Shown here one piece after another: positions 8,742-17,221 of a stretch of 64,000 nt of DNA. The translations under genes and the position numbers were made by a program. The DNA comes from Metabacillus rhizolycopersici (GTDB lineage Bacteria; Bacillota; Bacilli; Bacillales; Bacillaceae): contig NZ_JAIQUM010000010.1 in the NCBI RefSeq assembly GCF_020075705.1, positions 1 through 64,000 of the forward strand, read 5' to 3'. The notes beneath the pieces were generated by a model that saw nothing but the letters and a program-made list of their open reading frames with translations, made no database searches and was not told where the DNA came from. Positions within the stretch are counted from its first letter, which is position 1. Every line of letters begins with the position of its first letter.

Positions 8742-9608
8742 TTGGTTAACCATATTGCTATCATAGGTAGCGGAACAATGGGGCGTGGCATTGCTTACAC
8801 AGCTGCATTATCTGGGTTCCACGTAACCTTGCAGGATATTTCAGCTCCAGCAATTGCAAAAGCGATGGATTATATTGATTCGCTGATAACGAAAAGTGTT
8901 GAAAAAGGCTATATTCAAGGTGAACAAGGCGAATTAGCAAAACGAAATTTGACCTATACAACTCATCTTGAGGATGCGGTACGTCACACAGATCTAGTAA
9001 TTGAAGCTGTTTTGGAAGTAATGGAGTTGAAAATAAATCTTTTCAAACAAATCGATGAAATCGCACCACCAAATGCGATTTTGGCTACCAATACATCAAC
9101 GATGAGTCCAACTGAAATTGGCGCAGCAACAACAAGACCGAAACAATTTGTTGCCATGCATTTTTTCAATCCAGTACCTCGGATGAAATTGATTGAAATC
9201 ATTCGCGGAATTGATACGTCTGATGAGACAGTGGAAATAATCAAGACCGTTTCTGAAAAAATGAGAAAAGAAACGGTAGAAGTGAATGAATTCCCTGGAT
9301 TTGTGACAAGTCGCATGAATTGCATCATTGGCAATGAAGCCATGAATATGTTGATGGAAGGTGTTGCATCTGCTGAAGATATCGATAAAGCGATTAAGCT
9401 TGGATTAAATCATCCAATGGGTCCTCTTGAAATGGCAGATCTTGTTGGATTAGATAGCCGCCTTCGAAATATGGAGTATCTTTATCACAGTTTAGGAGAG
9501 AAGTATAGGCCATCACCACTGCTTGTGAAATACGTGAAAGCTGGCCGTTTGGGCAGGAAGTCTGGGCAAGGATTTTATCACTATAATCGAGAGGACGTGA
9601 CGATATGA
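8742..9608 (+). CDS. 3-Hydroxyacyl-CoA dehydrogenase
   Basis: A 288-residue single-function enzyme of the 3-hydroxybutyryl/3-hydroxyacyl-CoA dehydrogenase family. The NAD-binding GSGTMGRGIA is at the N-terminus, the catalytic His in AMHFFNPVP and the C-terminal domain carries LNHPMGPLEMADLVGLD. The start is a TTG behind AAGGGGGAA. The likely role is oxidation of 3-hydroxypimeloyl-CoA with NAD. The last four bases overlap the next gene (ATGA), so the two are translationally coupled. Confidence 0.92.
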   Translation: MVNHIAIIGSGTMGRGIAYTAALSGFHVTLQDISAPAIAKAMDYIDSLITKSVEKGYIQGEQGELAKRNLTYTTHLEDAVRHTDLVIEAVLEVMELKINLFKQIDEIAPPNAILATNTSTMSPTEIGAATTRPKQFVAMHFFNPVPRMKLIEIIRGIDTSDETVEIIKTVSEKMRKETVEVNEFPGFVTSRMNCIIGNEAMNMLMEGVASAEDIDKAIKLGLNHPMGPLEMADLVGLDSRLRNMEYLYHSLGEKYRPSPLLVKYVKAGRLGRKSGQGFYHYNREDVTI

Positions 9609-10753
9609 ATTTCGAACTATCAGAGGATGTAAAATTATTAAAACAGGGTATTCGTAACTTTATTGACAATGAGGTTGATCCACATTCGATGCTGATTGAA
9701 GAAAGTGATGAAATTCCAGCATCTATTATGGAAAAGTCGAAGCAAATGGGATTATTTGGTCTCCATATTCCAGAAGAATATGGCGGACTGGGGCTCGATA
9801 TGGTGGGGAAATGTGCTGTTCTTGAAGAATTAGGAAGAACACATAATGGATATACAACAGTCATTGGCGGTCATACCGGTATTGGTGGGGTCGGTATTGT
9901 TGATATGGGAAATGAAGAACAAAAGCGCAAATATTTGCCTGACATGGCTAGCGGAGATCGTATTGGTGCATTTGCCTTAACAGAACCAAGTGCAGGCTCA
10001 CATGCTACGAATCTGAAAACAACGGCTGTAAAAAAAGGCGATAAATATATTCTGAATGGAAGTAAGCATTATATTACGAACGCACCGATTGGCGAAATTT
10101 TCACCGTTATGGCGGTGACTGACCCGTCCAAAGGCGCAAAAGGGATTACATCGTTTATCGTTGAAAAGGATTTCCCTGGGTTCCAAATTGGAAGCATCGA
10201 AAAAAAGATGGGACTTCACGGGTCACAATCATCAGAAATATTTTTAGAAGATTGTGAGGTTCCAGTTGAAAATGTTTTAGGCGAAGAAGGTCAGGGCTAT
10301 GTCAACGCGTTAAAGATTTTAGCAAATGGACGTGCAGGAATGGCTGCGCGGAACTTAGGATCAAGTGATAAATTACTTGAAATGACGTTGGAATTTTCTC
10401 ATATGAGAGTCCAGTTTGGAAAACCAATTTTCGAACAACAAATTATTCAACATTATTTGGCAGAAATGGCAATGGAAATAGAAGCATTGCGGTCGATGAC
10501 ATACAGAGTAGCATGGATGGTCGATCAAAATATGAGAGTGATTAAAGAAGCAGCAATGGTGAAATTATTGGGATCTGAAACGTATAATCGCGTAGCTGAT
10601 AAAGCTGTTCAAATTCATGGGGGAATTGGTTATATATCTGAATACCCAATCGAAAGATTTTACCGTGATGCCCGAATTACAAGAATTTACGAAGGAACGT
10701 CTGAAATTCAAAAGAATATAATCGCTGCTCAGCTACACCGTAATTTTAAATAA
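9605..10753 (+). CDS. Acyl-CoA dehydrogenase, candidate pimeloyl-CoA dehydrogenase
   Basis: A 382-residue acyl-CoA dehydrogenase with all canonical features: ALTEPSAGSHA, RVQFGKPI, IHGGIGYI and the catalytic Glu in IYEGTSEIQ. It overlaps the preceding dehydrogenase gene by four bases. In contrast to the ring enzyme at 2506 the active-site Glu is conventional, fitting a linear substrate. In this setting that is most simply pimeloyl-CoA. I do not see grounds to call it a decarboxylating glutaryl-CoA dehydrogenase, but cannot exclude it by eye. Confidence 0.85.
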   Translation: MNFELSEDVKLLKQGIRNFIDNEVDPHSMLIEESDEIPASIMEKSKQMGLFGLHIPEEYGGLGLDMVGKCAVLEELGRTHNGYTTVIGGHTGIGGVGIVDMGNEEQKRKYLPDMASGDRIGAFALTEPSAGSHATNLKTTAVKKGDKYILNGSKHYITNAPIGEIFTVMAVTDPSKGAKGITSFIVEKDFPGFQIGSIEKKMGLHGSQSSEIFLEDCEVPVENVLGEEGQGYVNALKILANGRAGMAARNLGSSDKLLEMTLEFSHMRVQFGKPIFEQQIIQHYLAEMAMEIEALRSMTYRVAWMVDQNMRVIKEAAMVKLLGSETYNRVADKAVQIHGGIGYISEYPIERFYRDARITRIYEGTSEIQKNIIAAQLHRNFK

Positions 10754-10766
10754 GGGGGAGTTATTA

Positions 10767-11546
10767 GTGACTTATCAAAATATTGTACTTGAAAAAGAGA
10801 ACCGAATTGGTTTTATTACCATCAATCGTCCCGAAGTGCTAAATGCGTTAAATGATTTAACTGTTGCCGAAATCCTGTCGGCATTTTCAGAATTAGAAAA
10901 TGATCAAGAAATAGGCGTCATTGTCTTTACAGGTGCAGGAGAGAAATCATTTGCAGCAGGAGCGGATATTAATCAATTAACAGGTAGGATTTCGCTTGAT
11001 GCATTAGCTGCTAAAAATATATCTGAAGTATATCGCACGATCGAAAAAAGCAAGAAAGCAACCATTGCAGCCATCAATGGATTCGCCCTTGGAGGCGGGT
11101 GTGAGCTGGCTATGTCGTGTGATATCCGGATGGCAGCTGAAAATGTGAAAATTGGGCTCCCAGAATTAAATTTATCGGTTATTCCCGCTGCTGGTGGTAC
11201 ACAGCGCTTAGCTCGAATCATCGGGAAAGGCAGAGCCATGAATATGATATTAAGTGGAGAATTCGTAACAGCACAGGAGGCGAAAGAAATCGGTCTAGTA
11301 ACTTCTGTCGTTCCATTAGAAAATTTACGGACTGCTGTACAAGAAAAGGCTGAAAAAATATTAGCAAAAGGACCATTATCCGTCCAAATGGCAAAGCTCG
11401 TCGTCAATCGTGGCTTTGATGTTGATATGGATACTGGGTTGCTGATTGAAAGCTTAGCACAAGCTGTTTTATATGGAACGAGTGACAAGAAGGAAGGAAC
11501 AGAGGCTTTTCTTGAAAAGAGAGAGGCATCATTTACAGGAAGCTAA
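10767..11546 (+). CDS. badK: Enoyl-CoA hydratase, candidate cyclohex-1-ene-1-carboxyl-CoA hydratase (BadK-like)
   Basis: A 259-residue crotonase with the oxyanion-hole segment GEKSFAAGADI, ALGGGCELAMSCD with the first catalytic Glu, and LPELNLSVIPAAGGTQRL with the second. The start is a GTG behind AAGGGGGAG. BadK hydrates cyclohex-1-ene-1-carboxyl-CoA to the 2-hydroxy ester. This is the only canonical enoyl-CoA hydratase here, so it may serve both the ring and the later pimeloyl steps. The general crotonase family is certain, the ring substrate inferred. Confidence 0.8.
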   Translation: MTYQNIVLEKENRIGFITINRPEVLNALNDLTVAEILSAFSELENDQEIGVIVFTGAGEKSFAAGADINQLTGRISLDALAAKNISEVYRTIEKSKKATIAAINGFALGGGCELAMSCDIRMAAENVKIGLPELNLSVIPAAGGTQRLARIIGKGRAMNMILSGEFVTAQEAKEIGLVTSVVPLENLRTAVQEKAEKILAKGPLSVQMAKLVVNRGFDVDMDTGLLIESLAQAVLYGTSDKKEGTEAFLEKREASFTGS

Positions 11547-11608
11547 TCGTTTAATCAAATTACATCAAAAGTAACCAAATTATTAGACGATTTTAAGGAG
11601 ATAACGAG

Positions 11609-12361
11609 ATGGATTTCGGGTTAAAGGGGAAAAACATCCTCATTACAGGTGCCGCGAAAGGAATCGGGAGGAAAATAGCATTAGCTGCTGCTGCAGAAGG
11701 AGCAAATATTGGCTTGCACTACCGTGAATCTGAAGCGGCGGCATTAGAAGCTGCAACTGAAATTCGTGATTATGGTGTGAAGGTTACCCTTGTTAAAGGA
11801 GATATTGCAAGATTGAAAGATGTCAAGCAGGTGAAAGAAACGCTCAATCAGGAATTAGGTAGCATCGATTTTATTGTAAACAATGCTGGCTGGGCACAGA
11901 TGAAATCGTTCTTTAAATATGAACCAGAAGAATGGAAAAGGGAAGTTGACATTTGTTTTTATGGGATAGTAAATCTCGCTCATACATTTATGCCAGACAT
12001 GATCAGCAAGAATCAAGGTAAGTTTATCAATATAGTAGGTGATTCAGCAAGAACAGGTGATCGAAACTTAATTATTTCAGCCGCTGCTAGAAGTGGAGCG
12101 ATTAGTTTTTTAAAGTCATTGGCGATTGAAGTTGGTAGAAATAATGTTCAATGTAACACAGTATCGTTAGGACTAATTGACCAAGGTGATTTAGGATTCA
12201 GTGACGTAGCACTTGACAAGCTTATAAAGCAATACCCTTTAAAAAGACTCGGAAAAGCGGATGATGTGAAGGGAATGGTTTTATTTCTGTTATCTAATTC
12301 AGCAGATTGGATTACTGGGCAAGTGATTTCGATAAACGGTGGCCATAGTATGTTAGGGTAA
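11609..12361 (+). CDS. SDR-family protein lacking the catalytic Tyr and Lys
   Basis: A 250-residue Rossmann protein close to the BadH-like protein at 6638 (GAAKGIG, NNAGW, EPEEWKRE, ITGQVISINGG). A gapless alignment from the shared DS-R-G segment puts Ser157 and Arg161 where BadH has Tyr153 and Lys157, so the YxxxK signature is SxxxR. Classical SDR catalysis needs both residues. It may therefore be a pseudoenzyme, a CoA-ester binding or regulatory partner of BadH, or an enzyme with altered chemistry. The start ATG at 11609 has AAGGAG upstream. It lies between badK and etfB in the same orientation. Confidence 0.85.
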   Translation: MDFGLKGKNILITGAAKGIGRKIALAAAAEGANIGLHYRESEAAALEAATEIRDYGVKVTLVKGDIARLKDVKQVKETLNQELGSIDFIVNNAGWAQMKSFFKYEPEEWKREVDICFYGIVNLAHTFMPDMISKNQGKFINIVGDSARTGDRNLIISAAARSGAISFLKSLAIEVGRNNVQCNTVSLGLIDQGDLGFSDVALDKLIKQYPLKRLGKADDVKGMVLFLLSNSADWITGQVISINGGHSMLG

Positions 12362-12421
12362 CCTTTATTTCTAGTAATGACAGGTTAGTAGATTACGTTT
12401 TTATAAACAGGAGGAAAAAAT

Positions 12422-13192
12422 ATGAACATTTTCGTCATTATGAAACGAACTTTTGATACAGAGGAAAAAATTACGATAAATAATGGACAAATTGATGAAG
12501 GTGGAGCTGAATTTATCATCAATCCTTACGATGAATACGCCATTGAAGAAGCCATTGTTCTTCGTGAAAATCAAGGTGGTGAAATAACAGTTGTGACAGT
12601 TGGAGACGAAGAAGCAGAAAAAGAACTTCGTACTGCGCTTGCAATGGGAGCTGATAAAGCTGTATTAATCGATAGCGAAGACTTAGATGAGCTTGATCAG
12701 TTTACAGTTGCTACCCTTCTTGCAACGTATTTACAAAAACAGGATTATGACATCATTCTTGGAGGGAATGTTGCAGTTGACGGCGGTTCAGGACAAGTAG
12801 GACCAAGTGTTGCGCAAATTTTATCTATTCCACAAGTGACAACGATTACAAATCTTGAGATTGCTGATGGGAAAGCAACCATTGTTCGTGATGTAGAAGG
12901 AGACGAAGAAACGGTAGAAGTATCACTACCAGTTCTTGTCACGGCACAACAAGGCTTGAATGAGCCACGTTACCCATCACTTCCAGGAATTATGAAGGCA
13001 AAGAAAAAGCCTCTTGAAATGTTAGATTTAGATGATCTTGACTTAGAAGAGGAAGATGTGGAACCAAAGACAGCGACAATAGAAGTATTTCTTCCGCCAG
13101 CCAAACAAGCTGGAAAAGTGCTTGAAGGAGACGCTCCAAGTCAAGTAAAAGAATTAGTATCACTTTTAAAATCTGAAGCGAAAGTTATTTAA
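12422..13192 (+). CDS. etfB: Electron transfer flavoprotein beta subunit
   Basis: A 256-residue ETF beta subunit, recognisable by LAMGADKAVLID, GGNVAVDGGSGQVGP and the recognition-loop region NEPRYPSLPGIMKAKKKP. It starts behind AGGAGG and is 14 bases before etfA. With EtfA it accepts electrons from the acyl-CoA dehydrogenases at 2506 and 9605. An ETF inside the cluster suggests a dedicated, co-induced electron route. Confidence 0.95.
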   Translation: MNIFVIMKRTFDTEEKITINNGQIDEGGAEFIINPYDEYAIEEAIVLRENQGGEITVVTVGDEEAEKELRTALAMGADKAVLIDSEDLDELDQFTVATLLATYLQKQDYDIILGGNVAVDGGSGQVGPSVAQILSIPQVTTITNLEIADGKATIVRDVEGDEETVEVSLPVLVTAQQGLNEPRYPSLPGIMKAKKKPLEMLDLDDLDLEEEDVEPKTATIEVFLPPAKQAGKVLEGDAPSQVKELVSLLKSEAKVI

Positions 13193-13206
13193 TAAGGGGG
13201 ATTATC

Positions 13207-14193
13207 ATGACAAAAAAAGTATTGATTGTTGGCGAAGTTCGTGACGGAGAATTACGTAATGTTTCATTAGAAGCAATTGCAGCAGGTAAAACAGTAGCAG
13301 ACGGTGGAGAAGTTGTCGGGGTTCTTCTTGGAGAAAATGTCAATCCTTTAGTCAATAGTCTGTTGTACTATGGTGCTGATCGCGTCGTTGCGGTGAATCA
13401 TGCCGACCTAAAGAGTTATACAACAGATGCCTATCAACAAGCACTTCTTCAAGTAATCGAATCTGAAAATCCAGATGGATTGATCCTAGGTCATACTGCA
13501 CTGGGGAAAGATGTATCACCACGTCTTGCGATGAAGCTAAATGCCGGTTTAATTTCAGATGCTGTTGCGATTGGAAAAGATGGAGAAGAAATCGTGTTTA
13601 CACGACCAATCTACTCAGGTAAGGCGTTTGAGAAAAAGAAAGTAAAAGAAGGTATTGTATTTGCAACCATTCGGCCGAACAATATTCCATCACTTGAAAA
13701 GGACGAAACAAGAACAGGTGAAATTACGTACCTTACAGTAGAACTAAAAGATCTTCGTACAGTGATTAAAGATGTTGTTCGTAAAGCAACAGGCGGCGTT
13801 GATTTATCTGAGGCCAAAGTCATTGTCGCGGGCGGCCGAGGTGTGAAAAACAAAGAAGGATTTAAGTCATTGCAGGATTTGGCAGATGTGTTAGGTGGCG
13901 CAATCGGTGCATCACGTGGTGCGTGCGACGCAGACTATTGTGATTATTCCTTACAAATAGGACAAACAGGAAAAGTGGTTACACCTGATTTGTACTTTGC
14001 GATTGGAATCTCTGGTGCCATTCAGCATTTAGCGGGGATGTCAAACTCAAAAGTCATCGTCGCCATTAATAAAGATCCAGAAGCACCTATTTTTGAAGTA
14101 GCAGACTATGGAATTGTTGGAGATTTATTTGAAGTGGTTCCAATCTTAACAGAAGAGTTAAAAAGTGCTCTTAATGTAAAAGTAAATGTCTGA
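13207..14193 (+). CDS. etfA: Electron transfer flavoprotein alpha subunit
   Basis: A 328-residue ETF alpha subunit. The C-terminal FAD domain is clear from AGGRGVKN, GASRGACDA, QIGQTGKVV and FAIGISGAIQHLAGM. It starts behind GGGGG. It forms the heterodimer with EtfB and delivers electrons to the membrane oxidoreductase encoded next. Confidence 0.95.
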   Translation: MTKKVLIVGEVRDGELRNVSLEAIAAGKTVADGGEVVGVLLGENVNPLVNSLLYYGADRVVAVNHADLKSYTTDAYQQALLQVIESENPDGLILGHTALGKDVSPRLAMKLNAGLISDAVAIGKDGEEIVFTRPIYSGKAFEKKKVKEGIVFATIRPNNIPSLEKDETRTGEITYLTVELKDLRTVIKDVVRKATGGVDLSEAKVIVAGGRGVKNKEGFKSLQDLADVLGGAIGASRGACDADYCDYSLQIGQTGKVVTPDLYFAIGISGAIQHLAGMSNSKVIVAINKDPEAPIFEVADYGIVGDLFEVVPILTEELKSALNVKVNV

Positions 14194-14203
14194 GATACGA
14201 ACA

Positions 14204-14286
14204 AAAGCGAAAGCGCCTTGATCAGCCTCAGGCATGGCATAAGACGCGCATGACCCCAAGGGGCTAGGTGCTGGAGCTAGATGTCG
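14204..14286. repeat. Dispersed Bacillus-type palindromic repeat
   Basis: The segment from AAAGCGAAAGCGCCTTG to GGCTAGGTGCTGGAGCTAGA resembles a roughly 100-bp intergenic repeat that I recall from many Bacillus genomes. It contains partially self-complementary GC-rich parts (AGCGCCTTG versus CAAGGGGCT). It sits between etfA and the membrane oxidoreductase and may modulate read-through. I saw no second clear copy in this window. Confidence 0.55.
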
Positions 14287-14375
14287 TGTGCTTAGCCACA
14301 GTACAAGAATTTTATAATTTCCTAAATATAAACATAACCTATAGATAATAGATTGATAGAATTGGGAGTGGTTAA

Positions 14376-16454
14376 ATGCCGATGTACATGATCATCAACT
14401 TAATTGCTTTTCTTCTCATTGTAGGGTATGCACTCTATTTATTCGCCTCCCTTGTAATAACGCGTTATGAGTATATTAAGCTTGGTAAAAAAGCTGAGTT
14501 TAACCATTCGTTGAAAGAACGATGGAATGCTGTATGGGTCAATGTCTTTGGACAGAAGAAGTTAATGAAAGATAAGAAAAGCGGGATTATTCATGTGATG
14601 TTTTTCTACGGCTTTTTGCTTGTCCAATTTGGAGCAATCGATTTAATTTGGAAAGGGCTAGCACCGGGTACGCATTTACCACTCGGTGCGGTGTACCCAT
14701 ACTTTGCATTGTTCGAAGAAATCGTTGTCGCTATGATTATCATCGCAGTTGTATGGGCATTCCATCGTCGCTATATTGAGAAACTTGTCCGCCTTAAACG
14801 CGGCTGGAAGTCAGGGCTTGTTCTTATTTTTATCGGTGGATTAATGATCTCAAAGACGATTGCAAAAGGGATGGAGATCATTTGGCTCGGAAAACCATTA
14901 ACTGGATTTGAGCTGGTAGCATCAGGTATTGCTTTTGCCATTAGCTCGCTTGAACCAACAGTGGCTGGCATATTATTCTTTGTCTTTTGGTGGCTTCATT
15001 TACTTTTCTTATTAACATTTCTAGTGTATGTACCACAGTCAAAACATGCCCATTTAATTGCTGGGCCCGCAAACGTTTTTCTTGGACGCACACATAAAGT
15101 TGGTCAATTATCGACGATTAATTTTGATGATGAAACCCAGGAAGTATTTGGTGTCAACAAAATTGAAGATTTTAACCGAAAGCAACTATTAGATCTTTAT
15201 TCCTGTGTGGAATGTGGTCGATGTACCAATATGTGTCCAGCTTCGGGGACAGGTAAGATGCTTTCACCAATGGATCTGATTTTAAAAATGCGTGATCATT
15301 TAACCGAAAAAGGGGCAGCTGTTACGTCAAAATCACCATGGCTCCCAAAGTTCGCTTTTAACGGTACGAAGGAAAATAAGCTTGCATTACAGGGAGCAGC
15401 AGAAGTAGCTGCAGGATATGATGTTAGCTTAATAGGTGATGTGATCACGGAAGAGGAAATATGGGCTTGTACAACCTGTCGTAACTGTGAAGATCAATGT
15501 CCTGTGATGAACGAGCATGTAGATAAAATAATTGATTTACGTCGTTATCTCGTGTTAACAGAAGGCAAGATGGATAAAGATGCTGGACGTGCCATGACAA
15601 ACATTGAACGTCAAGGAAACCCATGGGGCATCAATCGCAAAGAGCGTGAAAATTGGCGTGACGCACGCGAGGATATTGAAGTGCCGACAGTCAAAGAGCT
15701 TGAGAAAAAAGGGGAAGAGTTTGACTACTTATTCTTTGTCGGTTCTATGGGTTCCTACGATAATCGGAGTCAAAAAATTGCCCAATCATTCGCAAAAGTC
15801 TTAAATGAAGCAGGAGTCAAATTTGCCATTCTTGGTAATAAAGAAAAAAATTCCGGTGATACACCTCGTCGTATTGGAAATGAATTTTTGTTCCAAGAAC
15901 TAGCAAACGCAAACATCGAAACGTTCCAGAAACATGATGTCAAAAAAATCGTCACCATTGATCCACATGCTTACAACACATTCAAAAATGAGTATCCTGA
16001 GTTCGGCTTGGAAGGCGTAGAAGTCTACCATCATACAGAGTTAATATTTGAACTCATCCAGGAAGGAAAAATTACTCCGAAGTATGAAGTGAATGAAACA
16101 ATTGTGTACCATGATTCCTGTTATTTAGGGCGTTACAACGATGTTTACGACCCACCTCGGGAAATATTGAAAGCGATTCCGGGTGTACAAGTTGTCGAAA
16201 TGGAACGCAACCGTGAAAAAGGAATGTGCTGTGGTGCAGGTGGTGGCATGATGTGGATGGAAGAAGATACAGGTCAACGCGTAAATGTAGTGCGAACTCA
16301 GCAGGCATTGGCTGTCAGTCCAAGCGTAATTGGTAGTGGATGTCCATATTGCTTAACGATGTTAAGTGATGGCACAAAAGCAGCTGAAGTAGAGGACAAT
16401 ATTCAAACGTTAGATATTGTAGAAATAGTAGAGAAATCGATCTTCCGGCACTAA
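14376..16454 (+). CDS. fadF: Membrane ETF:quinone oxidoreductase-type iron-sulfur protein (FadF/EMO-like)
   Basis: A 692-residue protein with several N-terminal membrane segments (about residues 4-25, 70-90, 105-130, 150-165, 190-220), as in nitrate-reductase gamma-type haem b subunits. Two 4Fe-4S motifs follow (CVECGRCTNMC near Cys277 and CTTCRNCEDQC near Cys365). The C-terminal half carries the two CCG-type modules (HDSCYLGR and MCCGAGGG near Cys618) of heterodisulfide-reductase D subunits. This matches FadF of Bacillus subtilis and the EMO family, which pass electrons from EtfAB to menaquinone. Directly after etfBA, it completes the electron path of the cluster. Confidence 0.9.
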   Translation: MPMYMIINLIAFLLIVGYALYLFASLVITRYEYIKLGKKAEFNHSLKERWNAVWVNVFGQKKLMKDKKSGIIHVMFFYGFLLVQFGAIDLIWKGLAPGTHLPLGAVYPYFALFEEIVVAMIIIAVVWAFHRRYIEKLVRLKRGWKSGLVLIFIGGLMISKTIAKGMEIIWLGKPLTGFELVASGIAFAISSLEPTVAGILFFVFWWLHLLFLLTFLVYVPQSKHAHLIAGPANVFLGRTHKVGQLSTINFDDETQEVFGVNKIEDFNRKQLLDLYSCVECGRCTNMCPASGTGKMLSPMDLILKMRDHLTEKGAAVTSKSPWLPKFAFNGTKENKLALQGAAEVAAGYDVSLIGDVITEEEIWACTTCRNCEDQCPVMNEHVDKIIDLRRYLVLTEGKMDKDAGRAMTNIERQGNPWGINRKERENWRDAREDIEVPTVKELEKKGEEFDYLFFVGSMGSYDNRSQKIAQSFAKVLNEAGVKFAILGNKEKNSGDTPRRIGNEFLFQELANANIETFQKHDVKKIVTIDPHAYNTFKNEYPEFGLEGVEVYHHTELIFELIQEGKITPKYEVNETIVYHDSCYLGRYNDVYDPPREILKAIPGVQVVEMERNREKGMCCGAGGGMMWMEEDTGQRVNVVRTQQALAVSPSVIGSGCPYCLTMLSDGTKAAEVEDNIQTLDIVEIVEKSIFRH

Positions 16455-16543
16455 CATGAGACCCTGATTGATGATGACGGAACGACACTAATTAAACTAC
16501 CTTATCGGAAGTTTAATTACGTTTAGGCAAGAAGGAGGTAATC

Positions 16544-17071
16544 ATGAGAGCAAAATATTGTAGAGAATCAAGAGTTATTCAAACAAGTCGTGTATTTCAA
16601 CAAGATGTGAACAGTCATAATACATTATTTGGCGGTCGATTAATGAGTGATATAGATCAAGTTGCTTCCATTACCGCAATACGACATTGCCGCACAGATT
16701 GTGTCACTGCTTCAACAGATTCCGTTGACTTTCTTTATCCTATCCGCACGACAGATGCAGTCTGCCTTGAATCATATGTAACATGGGCGGGTTCATCGTC
16801 GATGGAAGTGTTTGTCAAGGTTATTGCTGAAGAATTAAAAAGTGGTGAGTGTAAATTGGCAGCAACCGCTCTATTAACATTTGTCGCAGTAGATGAGGAT
16901 AAACGTCCAACACGCGTTCCACAAGTAATTCCTGAAACAGAAGAAGAGAGAAAATTAAATAAAACTGCACCAGAGCGAGCTAGACTGCGTAAAGCAAGGA
17001 AAGAAAAAAGCAAAGAATTGTCTGCCTTTTTTACAACAAATATCTTAGGGATGGAATCAGTTTTAAGTTAA
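16544..17071 (+). CDS. Acyl-CoA thioesterase (YkhA/ACOT7-type hot-dog)
   Basis: A 175-residue single hot-dog thioesterase. It has the HNTLFGGRLMSDIDQ motif with the catalytic Asn/Asp region and the basic C-terminal tail typical of YkhA-like proteins. The start follows AAGGAGG. Such enzymes hydrolyse acyl-CoA to acid and CoA. Placed between the electron-transfer genes and lhgO/csiD, the attractive role is release of glutarate from glutaryl-CoA; this is inference, since YkhA-type enzymes often prefer other acyl groups. A close paralogue lies at 37332, right after odhB. Confidence 0.85.
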   Translation: MRAKYCRESRVIQTSRVFQQDVNSHNTLFGGRLMSDIDQVASITAIRHCRTDCVTASTDSVDFLYPIRTTDAVCLESYVTWAGSSSMEVFVKVIAEELKSGECKLAATALLTFVAVDEDKRPTRVPQVIPETEEERKLNKTAPERARLRKARKEKSKELSAFFTTNILGMESVLS

Positions 17072-17152
17072 GTTTCGATAAGAATTCAAATTTGTTCCAT
17101 GGATTAGAACGCTATTGTAGCTGTTTTTCAAAATCATTGGTTTAAAACAAGT

Positions 17153-17190
17153 ACGAAAGGCAGACCATTCTTAGACGGTCTGCCTTTCGT
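17153..17190 (+). terminator. Perfect 14-bp hairpin before lhgO
   Basis: ACGAAAGGCAGACC (17153-17166) and GGTCTGCCTTTCGT (17177-17190) are exact inverted copies around a ten-base loop. No T-run follows, so it may be a weak terminator or an mRNA processing/stability element. It ends 31 bases before the lhgO start. Confidence 0.6.
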
Positions 17191-17221
17191 GAACCATATA
17201 AAAAAGCAGGGAGGAACATAT

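Noticed and set aside
9605..10753. Glutaryl-CoA dehydrogenase
   Set aside because: The protein shows generic acyl-CoA dehydrogenase motifs with canonical Glu and no feature that I can tie to decarboxylating glutaryl-CoA dehydrogenases; the presence of csiD/lhgO offers another exit for glutarate.
17189..17221. Upstream GTG start for lhgO
   Set aside because: It lies in the 3' arm of a perfect hairpin, while GGGAGG is correctly placed for the ATG at 17222 that begins the FAD domain.
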